DNA from: JAAFHB01 sp037133495
GTDB taxonomy: Bacteria > Bacteroidota > Bacteroidia > Bacteroidales > Prolixibacteraceae
DNA: 64,000 bases
Direction: 5' to 3'
Assembly (NCBI GenBank): GCA_037133495.1
Contig: JBAXOA010000005.1
Coordinates: 1-64,000 of the forward strand
Within the stretch, counting starts at the first letter, position 1. Each line of letters begins with the position of its first letter. Under the pieces are notes generated by a model. That model was not told the origin of the DNA and did not search any database. It saw only the letters and a list, made by a program, of their open reading frames with translations. Below are positions 9,075-18,911 of this stretch, one piece after another. A program made the position numbers and the translations under genes.

Positions 9075-12000
9075 TTAAAAGCTGGCTGTAATTTTCTTCA
9101 CAGCGATGATCTGAACCGGTCCCATCAAACCTGAAGCAGGCAATGTTTTAAACCCGAACTCTCTGGGGATTTCTGTACTTACGGCACCACTTCCAAACAC
9201 TGGAACAAGTTCCTGTGGAACCGGAGGAGGCTCTTTCATTGCAGAAACTCTGTTGATCAACGTATTGGTCACCAGAATGACCAGCTTATTTTCACCCGGT
9301 CTGACGGCGCCGGTAGCATCCGGTTTCTGACCCCGCATCCACACACTTCCGATAGGTTGATTATTCAGCCTTACTTCTGCGATATTCCCAACCTTCCCCA
9401 AATCAAGAAAAAGCCGGATATCTTTCTGCAGGTATTCGGCGGGCAGATTGAAACTGATTTCGTAACGCCCTGTACCGCTAAAATTCCGGCTCGATGGATC
9501 ATCAACCCACGAATAAAGGGATTCAGTCTGTTTTGAAATAAGTGGAAAACCATCTCCTTTCAGTTCAATATTCCATTTTCCTGAGACCAGGAAAGGTGCC
9601 GGTATTCCTGAAACTAAAGTTGTTATCGTTCGCTCCTCCGCGCCTGATTTTAGGGTTGTACAATAAGTTCCGTTTTGAAGTGCATATGCTTTGAGTCCGT
9701 TTTTGCCGGTTTCGGAAATCTCAGAAAAATTAGATCCGGTCACGTAAGCTTCCGGTTCTCCTGTCGAAAATTCCAGAAACAGTGATTCATAAGGAGCCAG
9801 ATTTAATGGCACTTTAATGCCGTCTTTGACTTCACAAAAACTAAGGACCGGAGTAATTTCGCCTGTAAACGGATTCCATTTACGAATAACCTTATTTTTC
9901 ACCCGAAAAGTTACTGGAATTATGCTTTGCTTATCCTGAACATTGGAAACAAAATAAAAATCTCTGTCAGCTAATTTTCTGTGCAGAAATGTCAGTCCGT
10001 CGTTCTTTCGCAATCCTTCAAAGGCAAAATCGATTCCGAAGTCGGGGGCGATATGCCGGCGGATGGTCTCCAGAAAGGGATCGAGCGCGCTGCTTCGTTT
10101 ATCCCACCAAATCTGACGATCGATCACATTTTTAAGTTGATAAGTGCCGCCTTTACCAAAAGGATTCATCTTCACTCCCTCTACTATTCCCGGACCGCTC
10201 AGCCCATAGGGGTTATTGACACTCGTTGAGGGAAGCTTTGGTATATTGAATAAATTATTGGCGAGCTCCTTCACCTTCAAATCCGATTGTTGGTAATCAG
10301 CCAGCCCCGCTGATCGTTCCGGAATCCGCTCCAGAGCGATGACCACACCACCCTGCTCAACATATTTTTCAATGAATTGCAAGGTTTTAAGGGGAATCGT
10401 CTCCACATTGGGGAGTATGAGCATTTTATATTCCAGATTGCGAATTTTAATTTTGCCATCCTCAATTTTTGACAGATTTTGCAATGCATCATCGTTGATC
10501 AAATCGTAATTATACCCGTTGGAAATAAGCAGATTGCCCAGTTCTCCCCAATTGAAGTCGCGTGTCCACCTGCGCATGTTCAGTACATTTAACGCCCATT
10601 GATTGGCAAGTGGTGAATAAAGTGCAATATCGGGTGAAAAATCACCCTGGCGGAGTAAGTAAGAGCAGCGGGCAATATATTCAGCCAGTTTGGGATAATA
10701 ATTCCACCATACATTCTGCGGTTGTATATAGGCGGCAAAAGGGAGAGAACGTGTGGGAGAAACACTTTTTTCAGGCGAAAAATTAAATCCGTGATTATAG
10801 AATTTTGTAGCGCCGGCAAGAAGGTAGCCATCACTGGCAATTTTCAGTTCTTCGAGTGTTTCGCGGTATCTTTCCCAATGAATAAAAGTATAAACTTCGG
10901 CAGAAACAACTTTCCGTCCATAGATATGCGCACCGGAGGCAACATATTGTTTAGGGCCGATTCGGGTATCGAACCAGTCGGCAGCATCTTTCTCCCCGGC
11001 TGTAATTTCCATTTCAGGAATATGAGCCATTCCGGAGGCTTCAATATTATCGGTATTGAAACCATATGCTTGTATTCTCCCCTGAACATGATGCGCCTCA
11101 CACCATCCCAGAAAAGTCTTGAAGAAAACGTTTAATCCAGTTTTATGGAGAAATTCGTTCACATCATACCTTATTTTGGGTGAAATATCCCCTACTTCCC
11201 ACCAAATGGCAGGCAGAAAAGGCGTTAGATCATATCCTTTCTCATTTTTAAATGCTTCCAATAATCCTGTCGTCCAGTTGATACCACTTGAAAGACTCGC
11301 CAGCTCGAAGCTGTCGGCAAAAAATGAATCAACAGTTTTCCCAAATTCATCGCCAAAAGCACTGTAAAATTTGTTTCCCAGGTATTCGCAATAACCTTGC
11401 ATGGCCTTTTTATTGAAGTGATCAACGGCATTGCTTGTTCCGTTTTTCTTCAACCAAAATGCCATCAAACGCCATTCTCCTTCAGGTACTTTCCATGCTA
11501 TTTTTTTTCCGGTAACCTTGTCCGTGAGGCTGACCAGCGATTTTTCAGTAATCTTCCCATCCCGGCCAATCTTACCTGCAACAACTGCCAATAATGTTTC
11601 TTTTCCATCCAGTTTGGGGGTATGTATTTCCCATGATCTTTTAGTTTTCGTTAATTTATCCGGCAAATCTCCGCTGAAATCCTGATTGCCTGCAATATCT
11701 ATAAAGGTCGGAACCATATCTTTACTCTTATCTTCCTCCTTCACCCATTCTCCTCCAATAATCCATCCCGGACCGCCAAAATTAAGTGAGACTTCCATCC
11801 CCAGCCGTTTTGCCTCTCTCACAGTATGTTTTAGCATCTCCATAAATTCGTCCGACAAATAAGGGATATTCCCCTTTTCATAAACCGGACTCATTGAAAT
11901 TTGCTCTACACCCCTGATTCCATGACTGCGCATCTCCTCCAGTTCATGGGTAATCTCAGCTTTTGAAACAGGATTTCCGGGCCACCACCAGCGGGTATGC

Positions 12001-12131
12001 GGCCAGCAATCAAGAGGTGGATTTTTAAAATTTATCCCGATGGGATCCTTATTAATTCCTCCGGAATTTTGAGCATCTGAACTGAATGCAGCAAGAAGAA
12101 AGACGGCGAGAATCAGGTAAATTATTTTCAT
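9075..12131 (-). CDS. Glycoside hydrolase family 106-like (alpha-L-rhamnosidase type), secreted
   Basis: About 1018 residues from the ATG at 12129-12131, which opens directly on a signal peptide (MKIIYLILAVFLLAAFSSDA). An upstream ATG at 12185 would put 18 non-signal residues in front and is less likely. PHTRWWWPGNPV near the mature N-terminus and HGIRGVEQISMSPVYE, FGGPGWIIGGEWV and AEVYTFIHWERYR further on are typical of GH106 proteins, whose characterised members remove alpha-L-rhamnose. The C-terminal part contains a galactose-binding-like jelly roll (about 850-1000: FSGTGRYEISFNLP, GKVGNIAEVRLNNQPIGSVW). It is divergent from the sugar-operon at 12389 with 257 bases between, which suggests shared control. 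The substrate is not provable from sequence. Confidence 0.82.
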   Translation of the reverse strand: MKIIYLILAVFLLAAFSSDAQNSGGINKDPIGINFKNPPLDCWPHTRWWWPGNPVSKAEITHELEEMRSHGIRGVEQISMSPVYEKGNIPYLSDEFMEMLKHTVREAKRLGMEVSLNFGGPGWIIGGEWVKEEDKSKDMVPTFIDIAGNQDFSGDLPDKLTKTKRSWEIHTPKLDGKETLLAVVAGKIGRDGKITEKSLVSLTDKVTGKKIAWKVPEGEWRLMAFWLKKNGTSNAVDHFNKKAMQGYCEYLGNKFYSAFGDEFGKTVDSFFADSFELASLSSGINWTTGLLEAFKNEKGYDLTPFLPAIWWEVGDISPKIRYDVNEFLHKTGLNVFFKTFLGWCEAHHVQGRIQAYGFNTDNIEASGMAHIPEMEITAGEKDAADWFDTRIGPKQYVASGAHIYGRKVVSAEVYTFIHWERYRETLEELKIASDGYLLAGATKFYNHGFNFSPEKSVSPTRSLPFAAYIQPQNVWWNYYPKLAEYIARCSYLLRQGDFSPDIALYSPLANQWALNVLNMRRWTRDFNWGELGNLLISNGYNYDLINDDALQNLSKIEDGKIKIRNLEYKMLILPNVETIPLKTLQFIEKYVEQGGVVIALERIPERSAGLADYQQSDLKVKELANNLFNIPKLPSTSVNNPYGLSGPGIVEGVKMNPFGKGGTYQLKNVIDRQIWWDKRSSALDPFLETIRRHIAPDFGIDFAFEGLRKNDGLTFLHRKLADRDFYFVSNVQDKQSIIPVTFRVKNKVIRKWNPFTGEITPVLSFCEVKDGIKVPLNLAPYESLFLEFSTGEPEAYVTGSNFSEISETGKNGLKAYALQNGTYCTTLKSGAEERTITTLVSGIPAPFLVSGKWNIELKGDGFPLISKQTESLYSWVDDPSSRNFSGTGRYEISFNLPAEYLQKDIRLFLDLGKVGNIAEVRLNNQPIGSVWMRGQKPDATGAVRPGENKLVILVTNTLINRVSAMKEPPPVPQELVPVFGSGAVSTEIPREFGFKTLPASGLMGPVQIIAVKKITASF

Positions 12132-12388
12132 TTCGTTAGTTTTAGTAAAAGCAGTTAAAATTTGGCTTAAGACTACCTTTAACACAAAGTAAAGCTCTTT
12201 TAATTGGAAAGACTACCGATATTTTAATTAATTTCCATGGTTAATTACCCAATTTGGGGATTCTATTAATGAAGTAGTTAAAAAACTATGAAGAATAGAC
12301 AAAAACCTATTAAATCAATTCAGTCAATTTAAATATGTTTGACAAACAAAACACCAAAACTTTCAACACAAACTAAAAAAATCAGCGT
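12132..12388. other. Divergent intergenic region between GH106 gene and sugar operon
   Basis: 257 AT-rich bases that must hold both outward promoters. I see A/T tracts and an A-rich leader (AAAAAAATCAGCGT) before the 12389 start, but no complete TTTG/TAnnTTTG pair and no clear long inverted repeat that would mark an operator. Confidence 0.5.
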
Positions 12389-15300
12389 ATGAAAAGCTCC
12401 TCTGTGGACAAAAATGCAACCTTGTATAAAGATAAGGCTATCAGCATTGTTTTTATGATAAAAACAAAGACCTTTTCACAAATTAAATTACTGTTTTATT
12501 GTTTGTTTTTAGTCTTTGGCACACTAAGCATCAACACGTTGGCGCAAACTTCCGGTCAGTTACGTGATGGAAAACTCCTTAGAGGCGATAAATGGCTTCC
12601 ATTCAGCTATCCTGTGAAAGCCGATTTCTATATCTCCCTTCAAGGCGACGACCGTTGGTCAGGAACACTGCCGGAGCCAAATGCCGGTAAAACGGACGGA
12701 CCATTTCAAACCATCAAACGGGCACAAAAAGCTGTCCGTGAATTAAAATCAAGGGTCTTTTTCCCCAAGGATATCCCGATAGAAAAACGTTGGATTGGTT
12801 CACCGCATCCTTTGGGAAGAGGTAAAGATATACTGGTTTATATCCGCGAAGGACACTATTTTTTAAGCCAGCCAATATTATTTGGAGCTGCTGATGGTGG
12901 CGAGAGAGTGGAAACGAATCTTCCAACCGGCGCATTCGAATACCATAAATTGAAAGATCATTATGTGACATATGCTGCCTATCCGGGAGAAAAACCTGTA
13001 ATTTCGGGAGAAGTTGCTGTCTCAGGATGGAAGAAAACCGGAAAAATATGGAGTGCCCGATTTGACGCCGACACTGCCGCAATGCTGGTGGTAGATGGTA
13101 AAAAACAAGTGCTTGCCCGCACTCCGAATGAAGGCTACTTCACGCCTCCTGCAATCTCTAAGACAACCGGTGAACTTTATTTTAAAAAAGGAGATCTCAA
13201 AGCATGGAAAGAAATGGAAGGCAACAGGATAATAATGCTTCTGCGCTGGCATACAGGCATTAATTCAATTACAAAAGTGGATGAAAAAGCTGGTATCGCT
13301 ACTTTTAAGAATCTTCAGGAGGGAGTCGTTATCGTTCCTCCAAGGTATTATGTTGAAAATATAAAAGCGCTTCTCGATGCTCCGGGAGAGTGGTTTTTTG
13401 ATAAAAAAACAAAGGAAATCAGCTATATCCCATTAAATGAGGCAACTGATCCAAACAAATCGGCAGTTGGCGTGCCTGTCATCAATCAACTAATCGAAGT
13501 ACGCGGAAAAATCGGGCAGCCAGTTCGCAATCTTCGGATTTATGGATTAACCTTTGAAGGCGCGATGACCGGAAAAGGCTCAGCAATTTATAATTATGAT
13601 GGTGTTGACGGATCGACCGGAGTTGCCGAGGTCCCCACGGCTTCGAATAGCGCTGTCAGTTTTGAGTTTGCACACGCCTGCGAATTTGTCGGCGGTGAAG
13701 TTCGTTCATGCAACGGGACCGGAATTACCGTAAAAACAGGATGCTACCAAACGCGGATCCTCTATAATCGTTTCGAAACACTGGACGATGGCGGTGTGTA
13801 TGCCAACGGAACAGCAAACCCCGGGGATGGCAGAGCAATTATCAGGGAAACCATGATCTCTTATAATAAACTTTACGATTGCGGAGGAGTCAACATTTAT
13901 TCAAATAATACTTTGATGACCACTATTTCGCATAACTATATTACTAAAACGAGAGGTCGTTATGGGATTGATGTCGGTGGATGGTCAAATCAGGAAGAAG
14001 CAATTGACGGCGGATATACTGTGGAATATAATCACCTCGATGATGTCCAGCACGATGCGGACGATTCGGGTGCCATCAAAACGGCCGGCTTGACTTTTAA
14101 CTCGGTTATCCGAAGAAACCTGATCCATGATGTAAGGGCAGGATTCTTTAACGACAATGTCGGTTTCTGGTTCGACAACATGTCATCGGCCTGGACAACC
14201 CAGGAAAATATCTACTATAATCTGGAGCAAGGTGAATGGAAACTTTGTGCAGCGCTGGCTGAAGACAATACCTACAACAATAATTTCAAAATCGAAGCGC
14301 CTGTTAACCCACCGGAAACAATTATCGATGGTGATCCTCAGTTTGATGTAAGTAATTTAACAATTGATGCTGCCTCAAAAACAGCATCCGGTGCAGTTGT
14401 TGCAGGCAGCGTGATTCATCTTTCTGCCAGTGTTTTAAATCTCGGCTCAACAGGTTCGGCTCCTGTTTTTCTTTACCTTGACGGGAAAGTACATGAAGAA
14501 AAACTTTTCCCGGTCATCAAAAATAATACCCGGAAGATTGAATTTGAAATTAGGATTTACGAGAAAGGAGACCATCAGCTGGCAATTGGCTCAACACCCT
14601 ATCAGACAGTAAAAATTGAAGGTGATAAACCTGCTGTTGTTTTCGAAGATTTCAGAATAAACAGTGACCGGCTCTTAAAAGGGGAAAAACTCAAAGCCAC
14701 AGCGGTTGCTAAAAACCTGACATCTGAGACACAAAAAATGACCGTTAGTTTTTTCATGGATAATTCAAAAATCGACAGCAAATCAATTGACCTCAACATA
14801 AAAGAATCAAAAGAAATAACATTTGAATTTGAGCCTTCAGCCGGAAAACATTCACTTCGCATAGAAAACAGTGCGGAGAAGAATCTGACCGTTTTCGAGG
14901 CAGTTGCCCTTGATATTTCGAAGATGGAAATTCACCAATATTGCTCTGTCAAAGCAAAACCATATGAAATTGAGGCAGATGCAAAAACAAACAGGTTTAA
15001 AATCACTGCAAGTGGTTCCGATTTTTATCACGCTGAAGATTCTTATGCATCGGTGTATTTGAAAGGTATTAAAGGTGATTTTGTCGCTACTGTAAAAATC
15101 AGCCGGTTCGGCGACCGCACTCACGAATGGTTCCGTTCAGGACTATTTGTCCGAAATGATATTTCCAAGAGTTTCGATGTTCAGCCGGGAAGCAAAGGAT
15201 CGGTGCTGGTATTTGGCACCCCCGGACGGGCAGGAATTCAATACGATGAATTTGCCAATGGCTGTATGCATAAAGCGAGCAGTCAGAACCTGCCCGAAAA

Positions 15301-15517
15301 TTCTAAAACCCCGCTTTATCTGAAAATTGTTCGGCAAGGCAATAGCTTTAGCGGATATATCAGCCTCGATGGCAAAAACTGGATCGTCGAAAGACATACT
15401 GCCGCTATTCCGGGAGTGACCGAAGCGGTAGATCTGGGACTTGCTGCAGGAGGACCTGACAAGCGGCAATACTGGGTAGAATTCACAGACTGGAAGGTAG
15501 AGGTAGCTAAAAATTAA
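12389..15517 (+). CDS. Secreted right-handed beta-helix protein with CARDB-like and DUF1349-like C-terminus
   Basis: 1042 residues. A membrane-targeting segment (LLFYCLFLVFGTLSINTLA) lies at about 34-52. A start at the ATG 12455 (MIKTKTFSQ) would give a normal-length signal peptide, so the true start may be there. DFYISLQGDDRWSGTLPEPN and PFQTIKRAQKAVREL are the usual N-terminal signature of pectate-lyase-like parallel beta-helix glycan enzymes; helix rungs continue to about 640 (SYNKLYDCGGVNIYSNNT, GIDVGGW, DDSGAIKT). Then come CARDB-like beta-sandwiches (about 660-830) and a DUF1349/concanavalin-like domain (about 860-1040: DSYASVYLKG, EWFRSGLFVRND, YISLDGKNW). It probably depolymerises or binds an acidic or decorated glycan. 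It is the first gene of a ten-gene co-directional run. Confidence 0.8.
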   Translation: MKSSSVDKNATLYKDKAISIVFMIKTKTFSQIKLLFYCLFLVFGTLSINTLAQTSGQLRDGKLLRGDKWLPFSYPVKADFYISLQGDDRWSGTLPEPNAGKTDGPFQTIKRAQKAVRELKSRVFFPKDIPIEKRWIGSPHPLGRGKDILVYIREGHYFLSQPILFGAADGGERVETNLPTGAFEYHKLKDHYVTYAAYPGEKPVISGEVAVSGWKKTGKIWSARFDADTAAMLVVDGKKQVLARTPNEGYFTPPAISKTTGELYFKKGDLKAWKEMEGNRIIMLLRWHTGINSITKVDEKAGIATFKNLQEGVVIVPPRYYVENIKALLDAPGEWFFDKKTKEISYIPLNEATDPNKSAVGVPVINQLIEVRGKIGQPVRNLRIYGLTFEGAMTGKGSAIYNYDGVDGSTGVAEVPTASNSAVSFEFAHACEFVGGEVRSCNGTGITVKTGCYQTRILYNRFETLDDGGVYANGTANPGDGRAIIRETMISYNKLYDCGGVNIYSNNTLMTTISHNYITKTRGRYGIDVGGWSNQEEAIDGGYTVEYNHLDDVQHDADDSGAIKTAGLTFNSVIRRNLIHDVRAGFFNDNVGFWFDNMSSAWTTQENIYYNLEQGEWKLCAALAEDNTYNNNFKIEAPVNPPETIIDGDPQFDVSNLTIDAASKTASGAVVAGSVIHLSASVLNLGSTGSAPVFLYLDGKVHEEKLFPVIKNNTRKIEFEIRIYEKGDHQLAIGSTPYQTVKIEGDKPAVVFEDFRINSDRLLKGEKLKATAVAKNLTSETQKMTVSFFMDNSKIDSKSIDLNIKESKEITFEFEPSAGKHSLRIENSAEKNLTVFEAVALDISKMEIHQYCSVKAKPYEIEADAKTNRFKITASGSDFYHAEDSYASVYLKGIKGDFVATVKISRFGDRTHEWFRSGLFVRNDISKSFDVQPGSKGSVLVFGTPGRAGIQYDEFANGCMHKASSQNLPENSKTPLYLKIVRQGNSFSGYISLDGKNWIVERHTAAIPGVTEAVDLGLAAGGPDKRQYWVEFTDWKVEVAKN

Positions 15518-15588
15518 TGATCAAGGTTCAATGATCAATGTTCAATGATATAAAAATATAAATCTGAGTATAAACCAATTTTCAAAGT
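15518..15588. repeat. Short ATGATCAA/TTCAATGATCAA repeats between genes
   Basis: Between the beta-helix gene and the next gene, ATGATCAAGG-TTCAATGATCA-ATGTTCAATGAT is a small direct-repeat cluster (about 15516-15549). Similar ATGATCAA-type words recur at 51769-51805. No hairpin plus T-run is present, so transcription may pass through. Confidence 0.35.
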
Positions 15589-17418
15589 ATGAAAACAGTA
15601 ATGCTTCCTTTGATTCTTTTTTTGCTCCTTTTAAATTCAGGATGTCAAACAACGCCTCAGCTGTCTGATGATATCTGGAGCTTTGCCGCCGCGAGGAAAT
15701 CAGATTTGCGCTTAGGTGTGTATATTACGGCGAATACTGTCGACCAGTGCTTTACAACTGAAGCCGGCCGGCGTGAAGCGATTTCTCTTTTAAAATGCAA
15801 TGGAATTACAAAAGTCTACCTTGAGGTGCACCGTTGCGGCCTGGTAGTTTCACCTGAAGTGCTGAAAAATTCTGTTGCCCTGCTAAAAAAGAATGGATTT
15901 GAAGTGATCGGAGGAATTGCTACGCTGCCAGGCGGAGCTATCGGCGTTCCACAGGAAGGGCCGCTGACCTGGCTCAACTGGCAAAACCCAAAATCTCAAA
16001 ACGATATGCGAAAAATTATGGAGGATAATGCCCCAATCTTCGATACGTTTATTGTTGATGACTTCTTTTGTACTTCTGATACCAGCGCTGAATCAAAAAT
16101 TGCCAAAGGAGACCGAAGCTGGTCGGAATATCGGCGTGCCCTTTTAACCGATATAGCTCAGAATGTTATTATCAAGCCTGCGAAAGCAAAAAATCCCGCC
16201 ATCAAAATCATTATCAAATATCCCCAATGGTACGATCGTTTTCACCTCTTTGGTTACGATGTTGTAACCGAGCCAAAACTTTTTGACGGCGTTTGGGTCG
16301 GTACTGAAACACGCGGACAATATACGCAGCGCTACGGCTTTGTTCAGCCTTATGAGGGATTTATCAATTTTCGTTGGATTTCAACCTTTGCAGGGGATAA
16401 AATTGGTGGCGCATGGTTCGATCATGGCGATTGTACAGATGTTGATTTTATTGAACAAGCCTATCAGTCAGTACTTGCCGGAGCTAAAGAACTGGTGATT
16501 TTCAATTTCGACAGTTTTGTGACAGGTCATCCCGGTCATCATCTTCTTCGGCAGGATTTTGAAAAACTGGCTGACCTGGCCAAGTCAATAGCCCAAAATC
16601 CTGTTCAGGGTGTGGTGGGCTATAAACCACCCAACAGCAATGCCGGAGGTGATTTGTACCTGATGGATTATATTGGGATGTTCGGCGTTTCGCTCATCCC
16701 CGATTCCAAATATCCTGAAAACCCCAAAGTAATTTTCCTGCCAACACAGGCCGCAACCGACCGGGTGATTATCCCAAAGATTCTGAAATCGCTCGACAGC
16801 GGGACAAAAATAATCATGACAACCGGATTCATTGCCAACGCTCAGGATGGCGAAAAACTGGCAAGACTGGCTCAGATAAAGTGGCCGCTTAAAAGTACAC
16901 CGCTAATGTCCGAAACAGTCATTTCTGAAGGCAAACCATTCAAATTAAAATTCCCTTTAAGCATGGCATGTCTGATGGTTCCGGATGGCGCAAGTATTCT
17001 GCTCGAGGCATCTAAAGGTCAGCCATTTATGACCCTGAACCAGAATAAAAACATCTATGTACTTAACTCACATACTTTTTCGCAACAAGATTTTGATGCA
17101 GTCGGAGAAGTTCTGCTTTGCCCGCGCCAGTTAGGATTGCTTGAACTGCCAAAGCCATGGATCAATACGATCCGTTCCGCATTTCAATCAAAAGATGTCC
17201 CCCTTTTGGATGCACCTTCAAGAGTCACAATGCAGCAACTTGCAGATAAAAGTTTTGTGATCCACAATTATAACCAGGAGCGTACGGAGGTACAGATTCA
17301 ACTTGTAAATACAGCAAAATATATTGACGCATTTACGCGTAAACCAATAAATTCAAATGAGAAGGATCTTAAATTAACCATGGAACCCCGGTCCCGCATC
17401 TGGGTTAAAGAACAATAA
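15589..17418 (+). CDS. Lipoprotein of unknown function, TIM-barrel glycosidase-like
   Basis: 609 residues with a lipoprotein signal (LLLLNSGCQ; Cys at about residue 19), so it should be anchored to the outer membrane or periplasmic face. Alternating strand/helix segments (ITKVYLEVHRCG, GFEVIGGIATLPGG, FDTFIVDDFFC, KIIIKYPQWYDRFHLFGYDVV, FDGVWVGTETRG, GGAWFDHGDCTDVDF) look like a (beta/alpha)8 barrel of glycosidase type, with acidic residues at strand ends (VDDF, GDCTD) as candidate catalytic residues. The C-terminal third resembles the Rossmann-like accessory domains of beta-galactosidase-type enzymes. I do not recognise the family. A DDF motif in the same relative place occurs in the product at 20250, so the two may be related. 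Confidence 0.6.
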   Translation: MKTVMLPLILFLLLLNSGCQTTPQLSDDIWSFAAARKSDLRLGVYITANTVDQCFTTEAGRREAISLLKCNGITKVYLEVHRCGLVVSPEVLKNSVALLKKNGFEVIGGIATLPGGAIGVPQEGPLTWLNWQNPKSQNDMRKIMEDNAPIFDTFIVDDFFCTSDTSAESKIAKGDRSWSEYRRALLTDIAQNVIIKPAKAKNPAIKIIIKYPQWYDRFHLFGYDVVTEPKLFDGVWVGTETRGQYTQRYGFVQPYEGFINFRWISTFAGDKIGGAWFDHGDCTDVDFIEQAYQSVLAGAKELVIFNFDSFVTGHPGHHLLRQDFEKLADLAKSIAQNPVQGVVGYKPPNSNAGGDLYLMDYIGMFGVSLIPDSKYPENPKVIFLPTQAATDRVIIPKILKSLDSGTKIIMTTGFIANAQDGEKLARLAQIKWPLKSTPLMSETVISEGKPFKLKFPLSMACLMVPDGASILLEASKGQPFMTLNQNKNIYVLNSHTFSQQDFDAVGEVLLCPRQLGLLELPKPWINTIRSAFQSKDVPLLDAPSRVTMQQLADKSFVIHNYNQERTEVQIQLVNTAKYIDAFTRKPINSNEKDLKLTMEPRSRIWVKEQ

Positions 17419-17438
17419 AAAGTAATTAATCAAATATT

Positions 17439-18791
17439 ATGACAAATTTATCACGTAGATCATTTATTACTAAATCAGCAGTTATTGCAACCGGAGCGGC
17501 TCTGATTCCGGGGCTGTCGCAATGTAAAAAAGGGAAAGTAAATATCGCATTCATTGGTGTCGGAGGGCGCGCTCAGGATCATTGGGTTGACTGTCAGACT
17601 GAAAATGTTGTAGCCCTGTGCGATGTGAATGATACAGCTGCTGCAGAAGGGTTTAAGACTTTCCCAAAAGCCAAAAGATTCAAAGATTTCAGGGTTATGT
17701 TCGATAAGATGGCTGATGATATTGATGCGGTTATCATTGCCACTCCCGATCATATTCACTTTGCTGCAGCAATGACAGCGATGCAATTGGGAAAACATGT
17801 ATACGTCGAAAAACCGCTGGCGCATAATATCTGGCAAATCCGCACTTTGCGTAAAGCGGCAAAGCATTATAATGTGATCAACGCGATGGGAATACAGGGT
17901 CATGCCACCATGGGAATTCGTTATGTTAAGGAGTGGTATGAAGCCGGTATCTTAGGTGAGGTAAAAGAAGTTTTCGCCTGGTTTGAAGGTCCGCAATTTG
18001 ACCCCAAGGGTTATTTCACAAAACCGGATAGTTATCCTCCAAAGGAAGAGCCTGTTCCAGCAGGTTTAGACTGGGATTTGTGGGTAGGACCGGCAGCGAT
18101 GAGACCATACAACCCGACATATCTTCCACGTTTCTGGAGAAGCTGGTATGATTTTGGCGATGGCGGTCTTGGCGACTGGGGATGCCACACGCTTGATGCC
18201 CCTAACTGGGCGCTGGACCTCGGACTGCCATTATCGGTCGACCCGATCCTGAGAACACCATCGGGTGAAGGTTTTGTATCTGATAAATCTGTATTGAAAT
18301 TCGAATTTGCGGCTCGCGGAACCAAACCTCCTGTTACATTAACATGGCTTGACGGAGGTGAAAAACCTGAAAATCGTCCTGAATGGGGTCTGAAAGAGAT
18401 GCCGGGAAGAGGAATGATCATGGTTGGTGAGAAGGTATCACTTTTGACCGGAGGAAGACCGGCTAATCCGAAACTGCTGATACCCGATGCTGATTGGGAA
18501 CATTTCACTAAAAACCTGCCAAAAGAGACGATTCCCCGTGTTGAAGGAGGTCCGGTAGTTGAATGGATTCGGGCCATCAAAGGTACAGGGCCAATTCCTG
18601 GAGCTAATTTTGAATATTCAGCTCCCTTAAGCGAATTGAATGCTGTCGGAATTCTGGCGCAACGTACCAATACCCGGATCGAATATGATGCGGCAAATAT
18701 GAAAGTTACCAATCATCCTGAATTTGATGTGTTAATTAAGGAGCCTGTTCGCAAAGGATGGGAAGTTGGGGAAGGTCTTTGGAAAAGCTAA
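17439..18791 (+). CDS. Gfo/Idh/MocA-family oxidoreductase, Tat-exported
   Basis: 450 residues. The N-terminus has a twin-arginine signal (SRRSFITKSAVIATGAALIPG) followed by LSQC, which may also be a lipobox. The Rossmann domain starts with VNIAFIGVGGRAQDH (NAD(P)-binding GxGGR) and continues to the family EKPLAHN motif (Lys as likely catalytic base) and IQGHATMGIRYVKEW. The C-terminal part has WDLWVGPAAMRPYNP and FGDGGLGDWGCHTLDAPNWAL, where the Asp/His residues form the usual substrate site. Exported members are widespread in glycan loci of Bacteroidota and Planctomycetes and oxidise sugars or cyclitols, or hydrolyse glycosides by a redox mechanism. It lies 20 bases after the lipoprotein gene, in one operon. 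Confidence 0.88.
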   Translation: MTNLSRRSFITKSAVIATGAALIPGLSQCKKGKVNIAFIGVGGRAQDHWVDCQTENVVALCDVNDTAAAEGFKTFPKAKRFKDFRVMFDKMADDIDAVIIATPDHIHFAAAMTAMQLGKHVYVEKPLAHNIWQIRTLRKAAKHYNVINAMGIQGHATMGIRYVKEWYEAGILGEVKEVFAWFEGPQFDPKGYFTKPDSYPPKEEPVPAGLDWDLWVGPAAMRPYNPTYLPRFWRSWYDFGDGGLGDWGCHTLDAPNWALDLGLPLSVDPILRTPSGEGFVSDKSVLKFEFAARGTKPPVTLTWLDGGEKPENRPEWGLKEMPGRGMIMVGEKVSLLTGGRPANPKLLIPDADWEHFTKNLPKETIPRVEGGPVVEWIRAIKGTGPIPGANFEYSAPLSELNAVGILAQRTNTRIEYDAANMKVTNHPEFDVLIKEPVRKGWEVGEGLWKS

Positions 18792-18813
18792 AGCTGAAAA
18801 TCTCACATTAATC

Positions 18814-18861
18814 ACCACAGATTAGGCAGATTCACAAGAGTTTATCTGTGTAATCTGTGGT
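18814..18861. repeat. Palindromic ACCACAGATTA element
   Basis: 18-base arms (18814-18831 and 18844-18861) pair with two mismatches around a 12-base loop; the outer 11 bp (ACCACAGATTA / TAATCTGTGGT) are perfect. The same core recurs as single arms at 41322-41352 and 53562-53580, so this is a dispersed intergenic repeat inside the operon. The stem could also stabilise or trim mRNA. Confidence 0.7.
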
Positions 18862-18911
18862 AATATGACTCAAGCTTATCGTATTTTTAACTCACCAAAT
18901 AAATTTAAACA

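Noticed and set aside
12389..12454. Separate small gene before the beta-helix protein
   Set aside because: It is in frame with the beta-helix gene; it is simply the uncertain N-terminus of that protein.
18032..18712. 226-codon minus-strand frame inside the Gfo/Idh/MocA gene
   Set aside because: Serine/proline-rich shadow of a clearly conserved coding strand.
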